A DNA stretch of 64,000 bases from positions 434,001 to 498,000 of the forward strand of contig NZ_JAATOM010000001.1 of NCBI RefSeq assembly GCF_019207085.1, written 5' to 3'. This document shows, piece after piece, positions 38,501-46,537 of this stretch. This stretch comes from Variovorax sp. dw_308. Its GTDB lineage: Bacteria > Pseudomonadota > Gammaproteobacteria > Burkholderiales > Burkholderiaceae_C. The notes beneath the pieces are model-generated. The model saw only the letters and a list, made by a program, of their open reading frames with translations. It was not told the origin of the DNA and ran no database searches. How positions within the stretch are numbered: the first letter of the stretch is position 1; every line of letters begins with the position of its first letter. A program made the translations under genes and the position numbers.

Positions 38501-39149
38501 CGCCTGGGCCCGGCGCTACGAAGATCGCCTGCGCGAGGTGAGGGCGCGCGAGTCCGCACTGGCGGGTGGTGACGCGAGCCTGCCCGTCACACGCAATGCC
38601 GCACGCAGCCTGCTCAAGCTCATGAGCTACAAGGACGAATACGAAGTGGCGCGGCTCTACACCGATGGCAGCTTCCGCGAGAAGCTGGCCGAGCAGTTCG
38701 AGGGTGACTTCCAGCTTGAATTCCACATGGCGCCGCCCTTCCTGTCACGCCCGAAGGACGGGCAGCCGCCGCGCAAGATCCGCCTCGGCGGCTGGATGCT
38801 GCCCGCGATGAAGTGGCTGGCCCGCGGCAAACGCCTGCGGGGCACCGCCCTTGACCTGTTCGGCTACACGGAAGAGCGCCGGCTGGAGCGCTCGCTCATC
38901 GGCCAGTTCGAGGCGCGGCTCGACGAGTTGGTGGCGGCGTTGTCGCCGGGCAACCAGAAGCTGGCAGCCCAGATCGCCGCCGTGCCGATGACGATCCGCG
39001 GCTACGGGCATGTGAAGCTGGCCAACCTTGCGATGGCGCGTGCGCGTGAGGCCGAGTTGCTGCATCGCTTTGCGCCCGCGCGCTATCCGCGGCCGGTGGG
39101 TGAAGCGAAGGCGGGGCAGATCCGCGGCATCGCCGTTGTCGCCGGCTGA
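35559..39149 (+). CDS. Fused indolepyruvate ferredoxin oxidoreductase
   Basis: A 1196-residue single-chain 2-oxoacid:acceptor oxidoreductase that decarboxylates arylpyruvates to aryl-acetyl-CoA. The pyrimidine-binding half is N-terminal (FVSGYRGSPLGMVDLAIW, GKGPGVDRAGDALKHGN). The TPP-binding half follows (CAGCPHNTSTRVPEGS, GEGVDWVS). Next are cysteine clusters for Fe-S binding (CEGCGDCTVQSNC, CNKDYSCAKGFC), and the gamma domain (VTGVGGTGVVTVG) is C-terminal. It needs no separate beta or gamma subunit. I chose the ATG at 35559. It is divergent from an Lrp regulator and follows the phenylalanine/tyrosine genes, which fits aromatic amino acid breakdown. A split paralogue lies at 46538-50334. 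Confidence 0.93.
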   Translation: MTHASVAQPLARADYKLADGLWAHSGAIYLTGTQALVRVLLMQRRRDAARGLRTQGFVSGYRGSPLGMVDLAIWKAGASFKDAGIRFVPAINEELAATQVLGTQRVESDPERTVEGVFAMWYGKGPGVDRAGDALKHGNAYGSSPHGGVLVVAGDDHGCVSSSMPHQSDHAFMAWSMPVLQPASVAEYLEFGLYGYELSRFCGAWVGMAALSEVVESAGTVDLDIVNARVAGWADADAVRGITDHSAPRDGLHYRWPDLPSLRIESRLADKLEAVAAFTRVNSIDRHIIESPHATAGIVTCGKAHYDLMEVLRRLEVTPESLARVGVRLYKVGLSFPIEQTRIKAFAQGLDEILVIEEKGAIVETQLRDLFYNAPAGARPALVGKNDRDGQPLVSALGELRPSRLIELVAHWLAAHFPDNTELGDHFRHVRDFTLPELLSNGGDSVKRLPYFCAGCPHNTSTRVPEGSTARAGIGCHFMANWMDRSTAGLIQMGGEGVDWVSHSMFTRTPHVFQNLGDGTYYHSGYLAIRQAVAAKATLTYKILFNDAVAMTGGQPVDGVISVDAIARQVESEGVKQVVVVSDAIDKYDALKSRFPAGTEFHDRSELDAVQRRLREVPGVTVLIYEQTCAAEKRRRRKKGELQDPPKRLFINEAVCEGCGDCTVQSNCVAVLPLETGLGRKRQIDQTSCNKDYSCAKGFCPSFVGVTGGALRKKSGALAAGRAAFLRHVTELPAPGGHLWDGPYDLLVTGVGGTGVVTVGAVIAMAAHLEGMSASVLDFMGFAQKGGAVLSFVRLADRPERLNQVRIDTQQADAILACDIVVGASADALQTVRHGRTRILANTHEIPVAEALRNPDADLKVDLLLEKMRFVAGDEQVETFDAQTLAQEFIGDTQASNILAMGYAWQRGLIPLRLESITRAIELNGVAVEANHTAFSLGRLAAADADAIHGLRSAATHAPQDETAQALIADAIVRLSAYQDAAWARRYEDRLREVRARESALAGGDASLPVTRNAARSLLKLMSYKDEYEVARLYTDGSFREKLAEQFEGDFQLEFHMAPPFLSRPKDGQPPRKIRLGGWMLPAMKWLARGKRLRGTALDLFGYTEERRLERSLIGQFEARLDELVAALSPGNQKLAAQIAAVPMTIRGYGHVKLANLAMARAREAELLHRFAPARYPRPVGEAKAGQIRGIAVVAG

Positions 39150-39157
39150 TACCGTGG

Positions 39158-40120
39158 CTACGTCGCGGGTATCCAGCCCGGCAACTCCCCCAGCGACCAC
39201 AGCAGCAGGCTGATCGTCACGAACGAAAGGACAGTCGCCAGCAGCAGCGCCGCTGCGCAGAGCGCGTCGAAGCCGTACTTCTGCGCCAGGATCGGATAGA
39301 TGCTGAGCATCGGCACGCCCGCGAACACCACCGCCGCGGCGCGCAGCGAGGGGTCGCTGGGCGGCAGCAGCCACACCAGCAGCCCGACCACCAGCGGATG
39401 CAGCACCAGCTTGCCCAGCGCGATCGCCGACACATCGCGCCGCATGCCCTTGATCGGCAGCCCGACCAGCGCGCCGCCGATCACGAACAGCGACACCGCC
39501 GCCGAGGACATTGCCAGCATGTTGATCGTGCGAGCCAGCACGCCGCCCGCGATCGGCAGTTCCAGCAAGGCCACGGCGAAGCCGCCGAGCATGGCCAGGA
39601 TGACCGGATTGCGCGCCAGCTTGCCCATCGATCCCAGCGCGATGCGGTACCACTTGCCGGCGCCCGAACTGCCGCTGTCCGCCATCGCCAGCGTGATCGG
39701 GATCATCACCAGGTTCTCGATGACCATGTTCATGGCCAGCGCGACCGCCGCCGTGGCAGGGCCGACCACCTGCACCGCGATCGGGTAGCCGATGAAGCCG
39801 CTGTTGGAGCTGGACATGCCCAGGCCGCACAACGCGCTCAGCGTGAAGCTCTTGCCCTGCTGCCGCCAGCCCCAGGCAAGGGCGACCAGCATGACGATCA
39901 GCGAGCCGACCGCATAGTCGGCCATGTAGCGCGCATTGAGGATCTCGCCCACCGGCCGCTGCGACAACGCGGTGAACACCAGCGCCGGCAGCGCGAACTT
40001 GACGACGTAGGTGCCCAGCACCCGCATGTCGGCCTTGGAGAAGATCTCCAGTCGCCCCGCCAGGAAGCCCAGCGCGATGACGAGGTAGATCGGGCCGGTG
40101 ATGCCGAGGATTTGGGTCAT
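39158..40120 (-). CDS. AEC-family auxin efflux carrier-like permease
   Basis: A 320-residue integral membrane protein with about ten helices. It has an N-terminal block (GITGPIYLVIALGFLAGR), ALPALVFTALSQRP and a C-terminal repeat (LVLHPLVVGLLVWLL, AVVFAGVPMLSIYPILAQKYG). Bacterial AEC members export or import malate, malonate or other carboxylates. I chose the ATG at 40120. It converges with the indolepyruvate oxidoreductase (8 nt gap) and is divergent from the CoA transferase. The substrate is unknown. Confidence 0.88.
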   Translation of the reverse strand: MTQILGITGPIYLVIALGFLAGRLEIFSKADMRVLGTYVVKFALPALVFTALSQRPVGEILNARYMADYAVGSLIVMLVALAWGWRQQGKSFTLSALCGLGMSSSNSGFIGYPIAVQVVGPATAAVALAMNMVIENLVMIPITLAMADSGSSGAGKWYRIALGSMGKLARNPVILAMLGGFAVALLELPIAGGVLARTINMLAMSSAAVSLFVIGGALVGLPIKGMRRDVSAIALGKLVLHPLVVGLLVWLLPPSDPSLRAAAVVFAGVPMLSIYPILAQKYGFDALCAAALLLATVLSFVTISLLLWSLGELPGWIPAT

Positions 40121-40217
40121 GTGCCATGAACGATAACAAGGTGCGGACAAGGCGGGACGGGCGCTTCCGGCTTTCCACGCATGGGTGCGGCTGGCGCCGC
40201 GCGGGATACTGGTCCGC

Positions 40218-41423
40218 ATGACGACACCCGCTTCCCATCCCAGCGCACCGCCCCTGCTCGAAGGCGTGCGCGTGCTCGACTTCGGCCGCTACATTGCCGG
40301 CCCCTATTGCGCCGCTTTGCTGGGCGACCTCGGCGCCGACGTGATCCGCATCGAGCGCGTGGAAGGTGGCGAGGACCGCCGCGTGCCGCCGGTACTGGAG
40401 AGCGGCGAGGGCGGCATGTTCCTGCAGTTGAACCGCAACAAGCGCTGCCTCACGCTCGACCTGGCCAGCGAGGAAGGCCGCGCCATCGTCGAGCAACTGG
40501 TGGCCACGGCCGACGTGGTGGTTGCCAACCTGCCGCCCGAGACGCTGCGCGGCCTCGGCCTCGACTACCCGACCCTGAGCGCCCGCAACCCCCGCATCGT
40601 GCTGGTGAGCGTGACGGCCTTCGGCACCGAAGGGCCTTCGGCGCGGCAGGCCGGCTTCGACTCGGTCGGCCAGGCGATGAGCGGCGCGATGTTCCTCTCC
40701 GGCCTGCCGGATGCGCCGGCGCGCACCGCCGCCACGTGGGTGGACTTCGGCACCGCGCAGGCCTGCGCCATGGGCGCGCTGGCCGCGCTGTGGACGCGCG
40801 AGCGAACCGGGCGCGGGCAATGCGTGGAAGGCTCGTTGCTGCAGACGGCCCTGGTGCACACCAACGGCGCGTTGATCGAGCAGGCGCTGCTGGCGAAGAA
40901 CCGCGTGCCGCAGGGCAACCGCGGCTACCTCGCCGGGCCCAGCGACGTGTTCCGCGCGCGCGACGGCTGGCTCATCGTGCAGACCATCGGGCAGGCGATG
41001 TTCGGACGCTGGTGCGAACTGGTCGGGCAACAGGCGATGAAGTCCGACCCGCGTTTCGCCAGCGACGAGCTGCGCGCGCAAAACGGCGAGGCGATCAGCG
41101 CCGTCATGCGCGACTGGTGCGCCGCGCGTGGCCGCGACGAGGTGCTGGCGGCGCTGGCTGGCTGCAAGATCCCGGCCGCGCCAGTGAACGACCTGCAGCA
41201 GGCGCTCGAGGATGAACAGATCCAGGCCAACGGAATGCTGCAGCGGCAGCGCTTTGGTGCGCAGGCCTATCCGGTGGCGCGCCATCCGGTGGTGATGTCC
41301 GCAACGCCGGTCGACTTCAGCCGCGCCGCGCCGGCGCTCGGCGAGCACACCGACGAGATCCTGGCGGAACTGGGCTATGCCGCGGAGCAGGTCGCGTCGC
41401 TGCGCGAACGAAAGCGCGTGTAG
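40218..41423 (+). CDS. CaiB/BaiF (family III) CoA transferase
   Basis: A 401-residue formyl-CoA-transferase-type enzyme that swaps CoA between carboxylic acids. It has LLEGVRVLDFGRYIAGPYCAALLGDLGADVIRIE, LNRNKRCLTLDLASEEGR, the catalytic Asp in ATWVDFGTAQA and the C-terminal PVARHPVVMSATP. The start is at 40218, about 97 nt after the divergent AEC permease start. Substrate cannot be read from the sequence. A TRAP carboxylate importer lies just downstream on the other strand, so an imported carboxylic acid could be activated here. Confidence 0.92.
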   Translation: MTTPASHPSAPPLLEGVRVLDFGRYIAGPYCAALLGDLGADVIRIERVEGGEDRRVPPVLESGEGGMFLQLNRNKRCLTLDLASEEGRAIVEQLVATADVVVANLPPETLRGLGLDYPTLSARNPRIVLVSVTAFGTEGPSARQAGFDSVGQAMSGAMFLSGLPDAPARTAATWVDFGTAQACAMGALAALWTRERTGRGQCVEGSLLQTALVHTNGALIEQALLAKNRVPQGNRGYLAGPSDVFRARDGWLIVQTIGQAMFGRWCELVGQQAMKSDPRFASDELRAQNGEAISAVMRDWCAARGRDEVLAALAGCKIPAAPVNDLQQALEDEQIQANGMLQRQRFGAQAYPVARHPVVMSATPVDFSRAAPALGEHTDEILAELGYAAEQVASLRERKRV

Positions 41424-41457
41424 GTGGCCGGTGGCAGGGTCGAGCGCCCAAGCCCAA

Positions 41458-42405
41458 CTAAGTAGGCAGGTCCGCCGCGTGCTGCTTCCAGAAGGTCGCG
41501 TCGGGCACCACACCCATGCCCGCCTTGGCGTTCTCGGCCATGTGCTCCGGCCGGCTGGTGCCGGGGATGGTGCAGGTCACCGACGGGTGGCTCAGCACGA
41601 ACTTGAGCAGCACCTGCGCCCAGCTCGTGCAGCCGATCTCCGCGGCCCAGGCCGGCAGCGGCTTGTCGCGCAGCCGGCGCAGCAGGCCGCCGCCGCCGAA
41701 AGGCATGTTCACGATCACCGCCACGCCGCGCTCGGCCGCAAGCGGCAGCAGGCGTTTCTCCGCCGCGCGTTCGTCGAGCGAATAGTTGATCTGCAGGAAG
41801 TCCAGCTTCTCCGCGCGCAGCACCGCTTCGACTTCCCCGTAGGCCGACGCGGTGTAGTGCGTGACGCCGAGGTAGCGCACGCGGCCTTGCGCCTTCCAGT
41901 CGCGCAGGGTGGCCAGGTGCGTGCGCCAGTCGACCAGGTTGTGCACCTGCATCAGGTCCATATGCTGCGTCTTCAGGCGGGCGAAGGATTGCTCCATCTG
42001 CGCAATGCCGGCCTCGCGCCCGCTGGTCCACACCTTGGTTGCGAGGAAGGCCTTGTCGCGGGTCTTCGCGGCGGCCAGCAGGTCGCCCGTGTTGGCCTCG
42101 GCGCGGCCGTACATCGGGGAACTGTCGACGACGCGGCCGCCGGCGTCGAACAGGGCGTCGAGCACGCCCGGCAAGCGCGCGTATTCGGCCGTGCCTGGCG
42201 AGTAGTCGAAGCCGAGCCAGGTGCCACAGCCGATGACGGGCAGGGCTTCGTTCGTCGAGGGGATGGGGCGGGTGTTCATGCGCGTGTTCGTTGCGGATGT
42301 GTGGGCTGCAACGTGAAAGGGTAGGGCAGCGCACGCGACAGCACCCGCGCAAGCTCGCAATAGTTGCGAGCGCGAGAGGCCTATCTCATTCTGGTCGGCA
42401 GCCAT
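41458..42405 (-). CDS. Aldo/keto reductase, probably exported
   Basis: A 315-residue AKR-fold protein. The catalytic tetrad is visible as Asp and Tyr in VVDSSPMYGRAE, Lys in FLATKVW and His in LMQVHNL. The C terminus reads CTIPGTSRPEHMAENAKAG. Before the core there is a 40-residue segment with SRSQLLRACAGAVACAALPFHVAAH, which looks like a Tat- or Sec-type signal. If translation starts at ATG 42405 the protein is exported, but if it starts at ATG 42279 (about 273 residues) it is cytosolic. Neither has a clear Shine-Dalgarno. The longer form overlaps the 3' end of dctM by 25 nt. The substrate is unknown. Confidence 0.8.
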   Translation of the reverse strand: MAADQNEIGLSRSQLLRACAGAVACAALPFHVAAHTSATNTRMNTRPIPSTNEALPVIGCGTWLGFDYSPGTAEYARLPGVLDALFDAGGRVVDSSPMYGRAEANTGDLLAAAKTRDKAFLATKVWTSGREAGIAQMEQSFARLKTQHMDLMQVHNLVDWRTHLATLRDWKAQGRVRYLGVTHYTASAYGEVEAVLRAEKLDFLQINYSLDERAAEKRLLPLAAERGVAVIVNMPFGGGGLLRRLRDKPLPAWAAEIGCTSWAQVLLKFVLSHPSVTCTIPGTSRPEHMAENAKAGMGVVPDATFWKQHAADLPT

Positions 42406-43682
42406 AGCGCAATGATCGGGAAAGCGATCAGGATGATCAAGCGCAATATGTCCGTCGCGATGAAGGGCAACACGCCCTTGAAGATGGTCGTGAAGCTGAC
42501 GTCCTTCACCACGCTCTTGATGACGAAGACGTTCATGCCCACCGGCGGATGGATCAGCCCCAGCTCCACCGTCATCACGATGATCACGCCGAACCAGATC
42601 GGGTCGAAGCCCAGCGCCACGATCACCGGGAAGATGATCGGCACGGTCAGGATGATCATCGCCATCGCATCCATCAGGCAGCCCAGCACCAGGTACATGA
42701 GCATGATGAGCGCCAGCACGCCGTAGCGGCCGATGCCCAGGCCGGTGAGGAACCCGATGAGCTTCTGCGGGCTCTGCGTGACGGTAAGGAAGTAGCCGAA
42801 CAGCAGCGCGCCGATCAGCACGGTGAACACGGCGGCGGCGGTGCGCGTGGCGGACAGCAAGGCCTCGCGGATCTTCGGCCCGTCGAGCTTGCGGCGCAGC
42901 AGGCCCAGGATGAAGGCGCCGCTCGCGCCGACGCCGCCGGCTTCGGTGGGCGTGAAGAAGCCGCCGTAGAGCCCGCCGATCACGAACACGAACAGCACCA
43001 GCGGCGCCCACACCGCCTTGAGGTCCACCAGCCGCTCCGACCACGGCTTGTGCTCGCCAGCCGGCAGCCAGTCGGGCCGCACGCGCACGATGAGCGCGAT
43101 GGTCAGCACGTACATCGTCATCGCCAGGATGCCGGGCACCACGCCCGCCATGAACAGCTTGCCGATGTCCTGTTGCGTGAGGATGGCGTAGACGGCGAGT
43201 ACAGTCGACGGCGGCAGGATGGCGCCGAGCGTGCCGCCCGCCGCGATCACGCCGGTGGAGAAGGACTGCGGATAGTTGAAGCGCCGCATCTCCGGATACG
43301 CGACCGCCGAGAACGTCGCCGCCGTCGCCACCGAGGAGCCGCAGATCGCCGCGAAGCCGCCGCAGGCCAGCACGGTGGCGACGCCGAGCCCGCCGCGCAA
43401 ATGCCCGATCAAGGAGTTGGCCGCCTTGAACAGTTCACGGCTCACGCCCGACACCGACACCAGCGCGCCCATCAGCATGAACATGGGGATCACGCCGAAG
43501 GTGTAGTCGGTGACGGTGCGCATCGAGGTCTGGCCCACCAGCTTGAGGGCAGGGCCGGGGCCGACGATCCAGCTGTAGCCGACCACGCCCACCAGGCCCA
43601 TCGCCATGCCGACCGGCACACGCAGCAGCATCAATGCGAAAAGCACCACGAAGCCGAGAACCGCGATCGCATCCGTGCTCAT
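42381..43682 (-). CDS. dctM: TRAP transporter large permease (DctM)
   Basis: A 433-residue, roughly 12-helix TRAP large subunit. It has FVVLFALMLLRVPVGMAMG at the N terminus, GFAAICGSSVATAATFSAVAYPEMRRFNY, AAGGTLGAILPPSTVLAVYAILT, the TPTEAGGVGASGAFILG loop and LIHPPVGMNVFVI near the end. It works with DctQ and DctP to import a carboxylate using a sodium or proton gradient. I chose the ATG at 43682. dctQ is 34 nt upstream. Confidence 0.95.
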   Translation of the reverse strand: MSTDAIAVLGFVVLFALMLLRVPVGMAMGLVGVVGYSWIVGPGPALKLVGQTSMRTVTDYTFGVIPMFMLMGALVSVSGVSRELFKAANSLIGHLRGGLGVATVLACGGFAAICGSSVATAATFSAVAYPEMRRFNYPQSFSTGVIAAGGTLGAILPPSTVLAVYAILTQQDIGKLFMAGVVPGILAMTMYVLTIALIVRVRPDWLPAGEHKPWSERLVDLKAVWAPLVLFVFVIGGLYGGFFTPTEAGGVGASGAFILGLLRRKLDGPKIREALLSATRTAAAVFTVLIGALLFGYFLTVTQSPQKLIGFLTGLGIGRYGVLALIMLMYLVLGCLMDAMAMIILTVPIIFPVIVALGFDPIWFGVIIVMTVELGLIHPPVGMNVFVIKSVVKDVSFTTIFKGVLPFIATDILRLIILIAFPIIALWLPTRMR

Positions 43683-43716
43683 GTGGCTCCAAGCTGGCGC
43701 GGTGCGGCGATGCCCA

Positions 43717-44238
43717 TCAATCCGCCTTCTGCTCCGGTGTCTCCTCGACCAGCAACTCGGGCTGGAAGATGAGGCGATACGTCCGGATGGCAATCAACAC
43801 GACCGCGCAGACATCGCCGAACCATGCAACCGCATAGAAGGGCCAGGTCGGGATGTTGAGGTCGTAGGTCTGCACGTTGTCGGCATAGGTGCCGCGCACC
43901 TTGTCGAACAGCATGGCGGTCTGCACCGCCACCACGAACAGCAGCACCAGCGTCGCGAACACGTCGATCACTCGCTTCATGCGCGGGCCGGCCGCGGTCC
44001 ACACCAGGTCGACCGTGATGTGCCCGCCGCGATAGCTCGTCGCCGCGATGCCCCAGAAGATCAGGATGCCCAGCAGCATGCGGCCGAAGTCGTAGGCGTC
44101 GGGGATGGAGGTGTTGAAGAACTTGCGCAGGACCACCGCGATGAAGATGTTCAGCGCCACGATCCCCACGAACATGGCCGCGAGCCATTCGATCGTGTTG
44201 ATCATGCGATCCATCACGTTGGTCGAGCGCGTGCTCAT
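43717..44238 (-). CDS. dctQ: TRAP transporter small permease (DctQ)
   Basis: A 173-residue protein with four predicted membrane helices (about 18-38, 52-70, 88-108 and 128-150). LNIFIAVVLRKFFNTSIPDAYDFGRMLLGILIFWGIAATSYRGGHITVDLV is typical of DctQ, including the RGGHI motif. It lies between dctP and dctM, with a palindromic repeat separating it from dctP. Confidence 0.93.
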   Translation of the reverse strand: MSTRSTNVMDRMINTIEWLAAMFVGIVALNIFIAVVLRKFFNTSIPDAYDFGRMLLGILIFWGIAATSYRGGHITVDLVWTAAGPRMKRVIDVFATLVLLFVVAVQTAMLFDKVRGTYADNVQTYDLNIPTWPFYAVAWFGDVCAVVLIAIRTYRLIFQPELLVEETPEQKAD

Positions 44239-44247
44239 GATGTCTTG

Positions 44248-44350
44248 CTCCTTCTCCCCCTGGGAGAAGGTTGGGATGAGGGCACGCAGCCTGGGCTATC
44301 AACCGCAGCGTGCCCCAACCCCACGCCTCCCCCGGCGAGAGAGGAAGACT
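44248..44350. repeat. Dispersed palindromic repeat inside the TRAP operon
   Basis: CTCCTTCTCCCCCTGGGAGAAGG, then a GTTGGGATGAGGGCACGC arm and an inverted counterpart GCGTGCCCCAACCCCACG, ending CTCCCCCGGCGAGAGAGG. The 'CTCTCCCCCTGGGAGAGGGTTGGGGTGAGGG' style is a well-known intergenic repeat of gamma- and betaproteobacteria. It fills almost all of the 124-nt dctP-dctQ gap and could tune the higher level of dctP mRNA by blocking 3' decay. Confidence 0.7.
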
Positions 44351-44362
44351 GTTCCCCGAGCA

Positions 44363-45388
44363 TCAAAGTGCCGCGCCGGATTTCGCCAGGCTGGCCTTCA
44401 ACGCATCCATGGCCGCCTTCGGATCGCCGCCCGCCTTCTTCACACCTTCGGCCCATTGCGCCTCGCCGGGCGCGACGGCCTTGCGCCATGCATCGAGTTG
44501 CTCGGTCGTGAGCTTGTACACCTCGTGCCCGGGCAGCGCCGCGATCTTGGCGCGGCCGGCAAACTCGAAGTCCGCCCAGGGCGAGGCGACCTTCTCGGCC
44601 CATTCGCTGGTGCAGTGGTCGTCGATCACCTTCTTCTGCGCGGGCGACATGCCGTCGTACTTGTCCTTGTTCATGGCCCAGACGAAGGGCGTGACGTAGA
44701 GCGGCACGTCCATGTGGAAGTTGACCACCTTGTCGATGCCGAACAGGCCGATCGAGCCCCACGGGAAAGTGATGGCATCGGCCACGCCGCGCTCCAGCAT
44801 GTCGCGCGACTCCGGCGCAGAGGCCTGCACGTTGGTGCCGCCCAGCGAGGTGACCATCTGGCCGATGGTGCTGGTGGCCGGGCGGATCTTCATGCCCTTG
44901 ATGTCGGTGGGAAGCAGGATCTTCTTGCGCGAGTGGAAAGTGCCGGGGTCGTGCACGAAGGCGAAGCAGTACTTCACGTCCTTCATTTCCTTTGCGGCGT
45001 AGTTGCGGTACCAGGCGTCGATGGCGGCCGAGCCGCCCTTGGCATTCGAGAACAGGAAGGGCAGCGACGCGCCAGCCATGATCGGGAAGCGGCCCGGCTG
45101 GTAGCCGGGGTTGATGTAGGCGAAGTCGGCGATGCCGTCGCGCGCCATGTCGTAGTGGTCGAAGGCCTTGCCCAGTTGCTCCGACGGGAACAGCGTCGCC
45201 GTGATGGTGCCGCCCGATGCTTTCTTGATGTCCTCGGCCCAGGCGATCAGCGACGGGTTGAGCGGATGCTGCGCCGGCACCCAGCTCGACATCTTGAGGT
45301 TCACCGGCTTGTCCTGCGCCTGCGCGCTCCAGGTGCAGGCGGCGAGCGCGGCGGCAAGCGCGAGTGTGCTGAATCGGTGGCGCGTCAT
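44363..45388 (-). CDS. dctP: TRAP transporter substrate-binding protein (DctP)
   Basis: A 341-residue periplasmic protein with a Sec signal (MTRHRFSTLALAAALAACTWSAQAQ). TRAP-family blocks are LKMSSWVPAQHPLN, GTITATLFPSEQLGKAFDHYDM, DFAYINPGYQPGRFPI, KGMKIRPATSTIGQMVTSLGG (with the carboxylate-binding Arg) and ERGVADAITFPWGSI. It captures a carboxylate for DctQM. It is the first gene of the operon. The ligand is unknown; the nearby CoA transferase would fit an organic acid. Confidence 0.93.
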   Translation of the reverse strand: MTRHRFSTLALAAALAACTWSAQAQDKPVNLKMSSWVPAQHPLNPSLIAWAEDIKKASGGTITATLFPSEQLGKAFDHYDMARDGIADFAYINPGYQPGRFPIMAGASLPFLFSNAKGGSAAIDAWYRNYAAKEMKDVKYCFAFVHDPGTFHSRKKILLPTDIKGMKIRPATSTIGQMVTSLGGTNVQASAPESRDMLERGVADAITFPWGSIGLFGIDKVVNFHMDVPLYVTPFVWAMNKDKYDGMSPAQKKVIDDHCTSEWAEKVASPWADFEFAGRAKIAALPGHEVYKLTTEQLDAWRKAVAPGEAQWAEGVKKAGGDPKAAMDALKASLAKSGAAL

Positions 45389-45549
45389 CGGTGTCTCCTG
45401 GTGAACGGATGCAATGGAAGCGGGCTGGAATCAAGTTATGTTTTATAAGAAGGTGGGGGTGGCGTATATCCGCGTTTACCTGTGGGATGTGAGTCCGAAA
45501 AGTTACGCGTGCCGGACCGCCCGCGCCGCACTCCCCTTACCATTGGCGG

Positions 45550-45858
45550 ATGAATCGAGACCACGAAGAGCACCTCCTGGCGTTTGGCGCTTCGCAACGC
45601 CACGACTTTGATGTGGATGCGTGGGTGCAGCTTGCGAAGAGCGGCCTCGTCAGCCGCGACGAGGTCGTCGCGACAGCGCTTTTTCTCGCAGGAGGCTACT
45701 GGTACGGCCACGAGGACGGGCTCTTCCGTGTCGCCGAACAGCTCTCCCCGGGTTCGGTCGGCCATTTCGCCGAGCGCGCAAGGGCGGCAGAGTTCAATTG
45801 CAGCCGTTTCGACAGCATGCTGAAAACCAGGATCGCCCATGAATCACGCCACCCCTGA
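45550..45858 (+). CDS. Hypothetical protein, candidate antitoxin partner
   Basis: A 102-residue acidic-to-neutral protein, unrecognised, starting MNRDHEEHLLAFGASQRHDFD. It has a central hydrophobic patch (DEVVATALFLAGGYWYGHEDG) and no clear domain. It overlaps the downstream nucleotidyltransferase-like gene by 20 nt in another frame. Small proteins in this arrangement with DUF6036-like nucleotidyltransferases are likely antitoxins or partner subunits. The coding call is supported by the overlap and the RBS-bearing downstream start; the function is a guess. Confidence 0.6.
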   Translation: MNRDHEEHLLAFGASQRHDFDVDAWVQLAKSGLVSRDEVVATALFLAGGYWYGHEDGLFRVAEQLSPGSVGHFAERARAAEFNCSRFDSMLKTRIAHESRHP

Positions 45859-46456
45859 GCTGGCGGCGGCGCTGTCGACGATGCTCGACAGGATCGACGC
45901 AACGCTTCGTCAGAACTCGTACCAGGGCCCGCCGATCATCATGTACCTGGCAGGCGGAATGGCAGTGAACTACTACTGCGGCACTCGCGTCACCAGGGAC
46001 GTGGACGCGAGTTTCTCGCGGCGGATGGCACTCGATTACAACGACCTGATCGTCGACTTTGTGGACGCCACCGGCAAGCCCACCCAGCTGTTTTTCGACA
46101 CCACCTACTCTCCCACGCTCGGTCCGATGCATGAGGACTACGAGGACGACTCGCGGGAGTGGGTCGGCATCGGAAACGAGCAGCGCGTCGTGAGACTGAG
46201 GGTACTTGCTCCGGTGGACGTCGGGGTCTCGAAGCTTGGCCGCTTCGAGGGGAACGACCGAGGGGACATTCTCGCGCTGGCCGCGCGCGGCTACTTCACT
46301 GCGGCCGAGTTCCGTCGACGGGCAGAAGCATCCGCCAGCTATTTCGTTGGCAACGTGCGCCGTTTGCAGAACACCATCGACATCGTGTGCAAGGACATCG
46401 ACGACCTCGGTCTCGTGCAGGCTTCCACGCCGGGGGTCAAGCAGCCATCCTCGTGA
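45839..46456 (+). CDS. Nucleotidyltransferase-fold protein (DUF6036-like), candidate toxin
   Basis: A 205-residue protein. YLAGGMAVNYYCGTRVTRDVDASF carries the GG and D-x-D signature of minimal nucleotidyltransferases (AbiEii/MenT-like and DUF6036 groups). A later VDVGVSKLGRFEGNDRGDI resembles their third acidic/Lys block. AGGA lies about 7 nt before the ATG at 45839, inside the 3' end of the upstream gene. Members of this fold in overlapping two-gene units often act as type IV-like or tRNA-modifying toxins. Whether it is toxic is unknown. Confidence 0.72.
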   Translation: MNHATPELAAALSTMLDRIDATLRQNSYQGPPIIMYLAGGMAVNYYCGTRVTRDVDASFSRRMALDYNDLIVDFVDATGKPTQLFFDTTYSPTLGPMHEDYEDDSREWVGIGNEQRVVRLRVLAPVDVGVSKLGRFEGNDRGDILALAARGYFTAAEFRRRAEASASYFVGNVRRLQNTIDIVCKDIDDLGLVQASTPGVKQPSS

Positions 46457-46537
46457 TGGCCGCGCCGCCCTAAGCGGTGCTGGCGACGAGCCCCCCTGAA
46501 CCCGGCTGCGTTGAATCCCGCGCCCTTGCCGTACCCC

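Noticed and set aside
36039..38726. An 895-codon minus-strand frame over the indolepyruvate oxidoreductase
   Set aside because: Shadow frame with no recognisable domain; the plus strand is a complete oxidoreductase.
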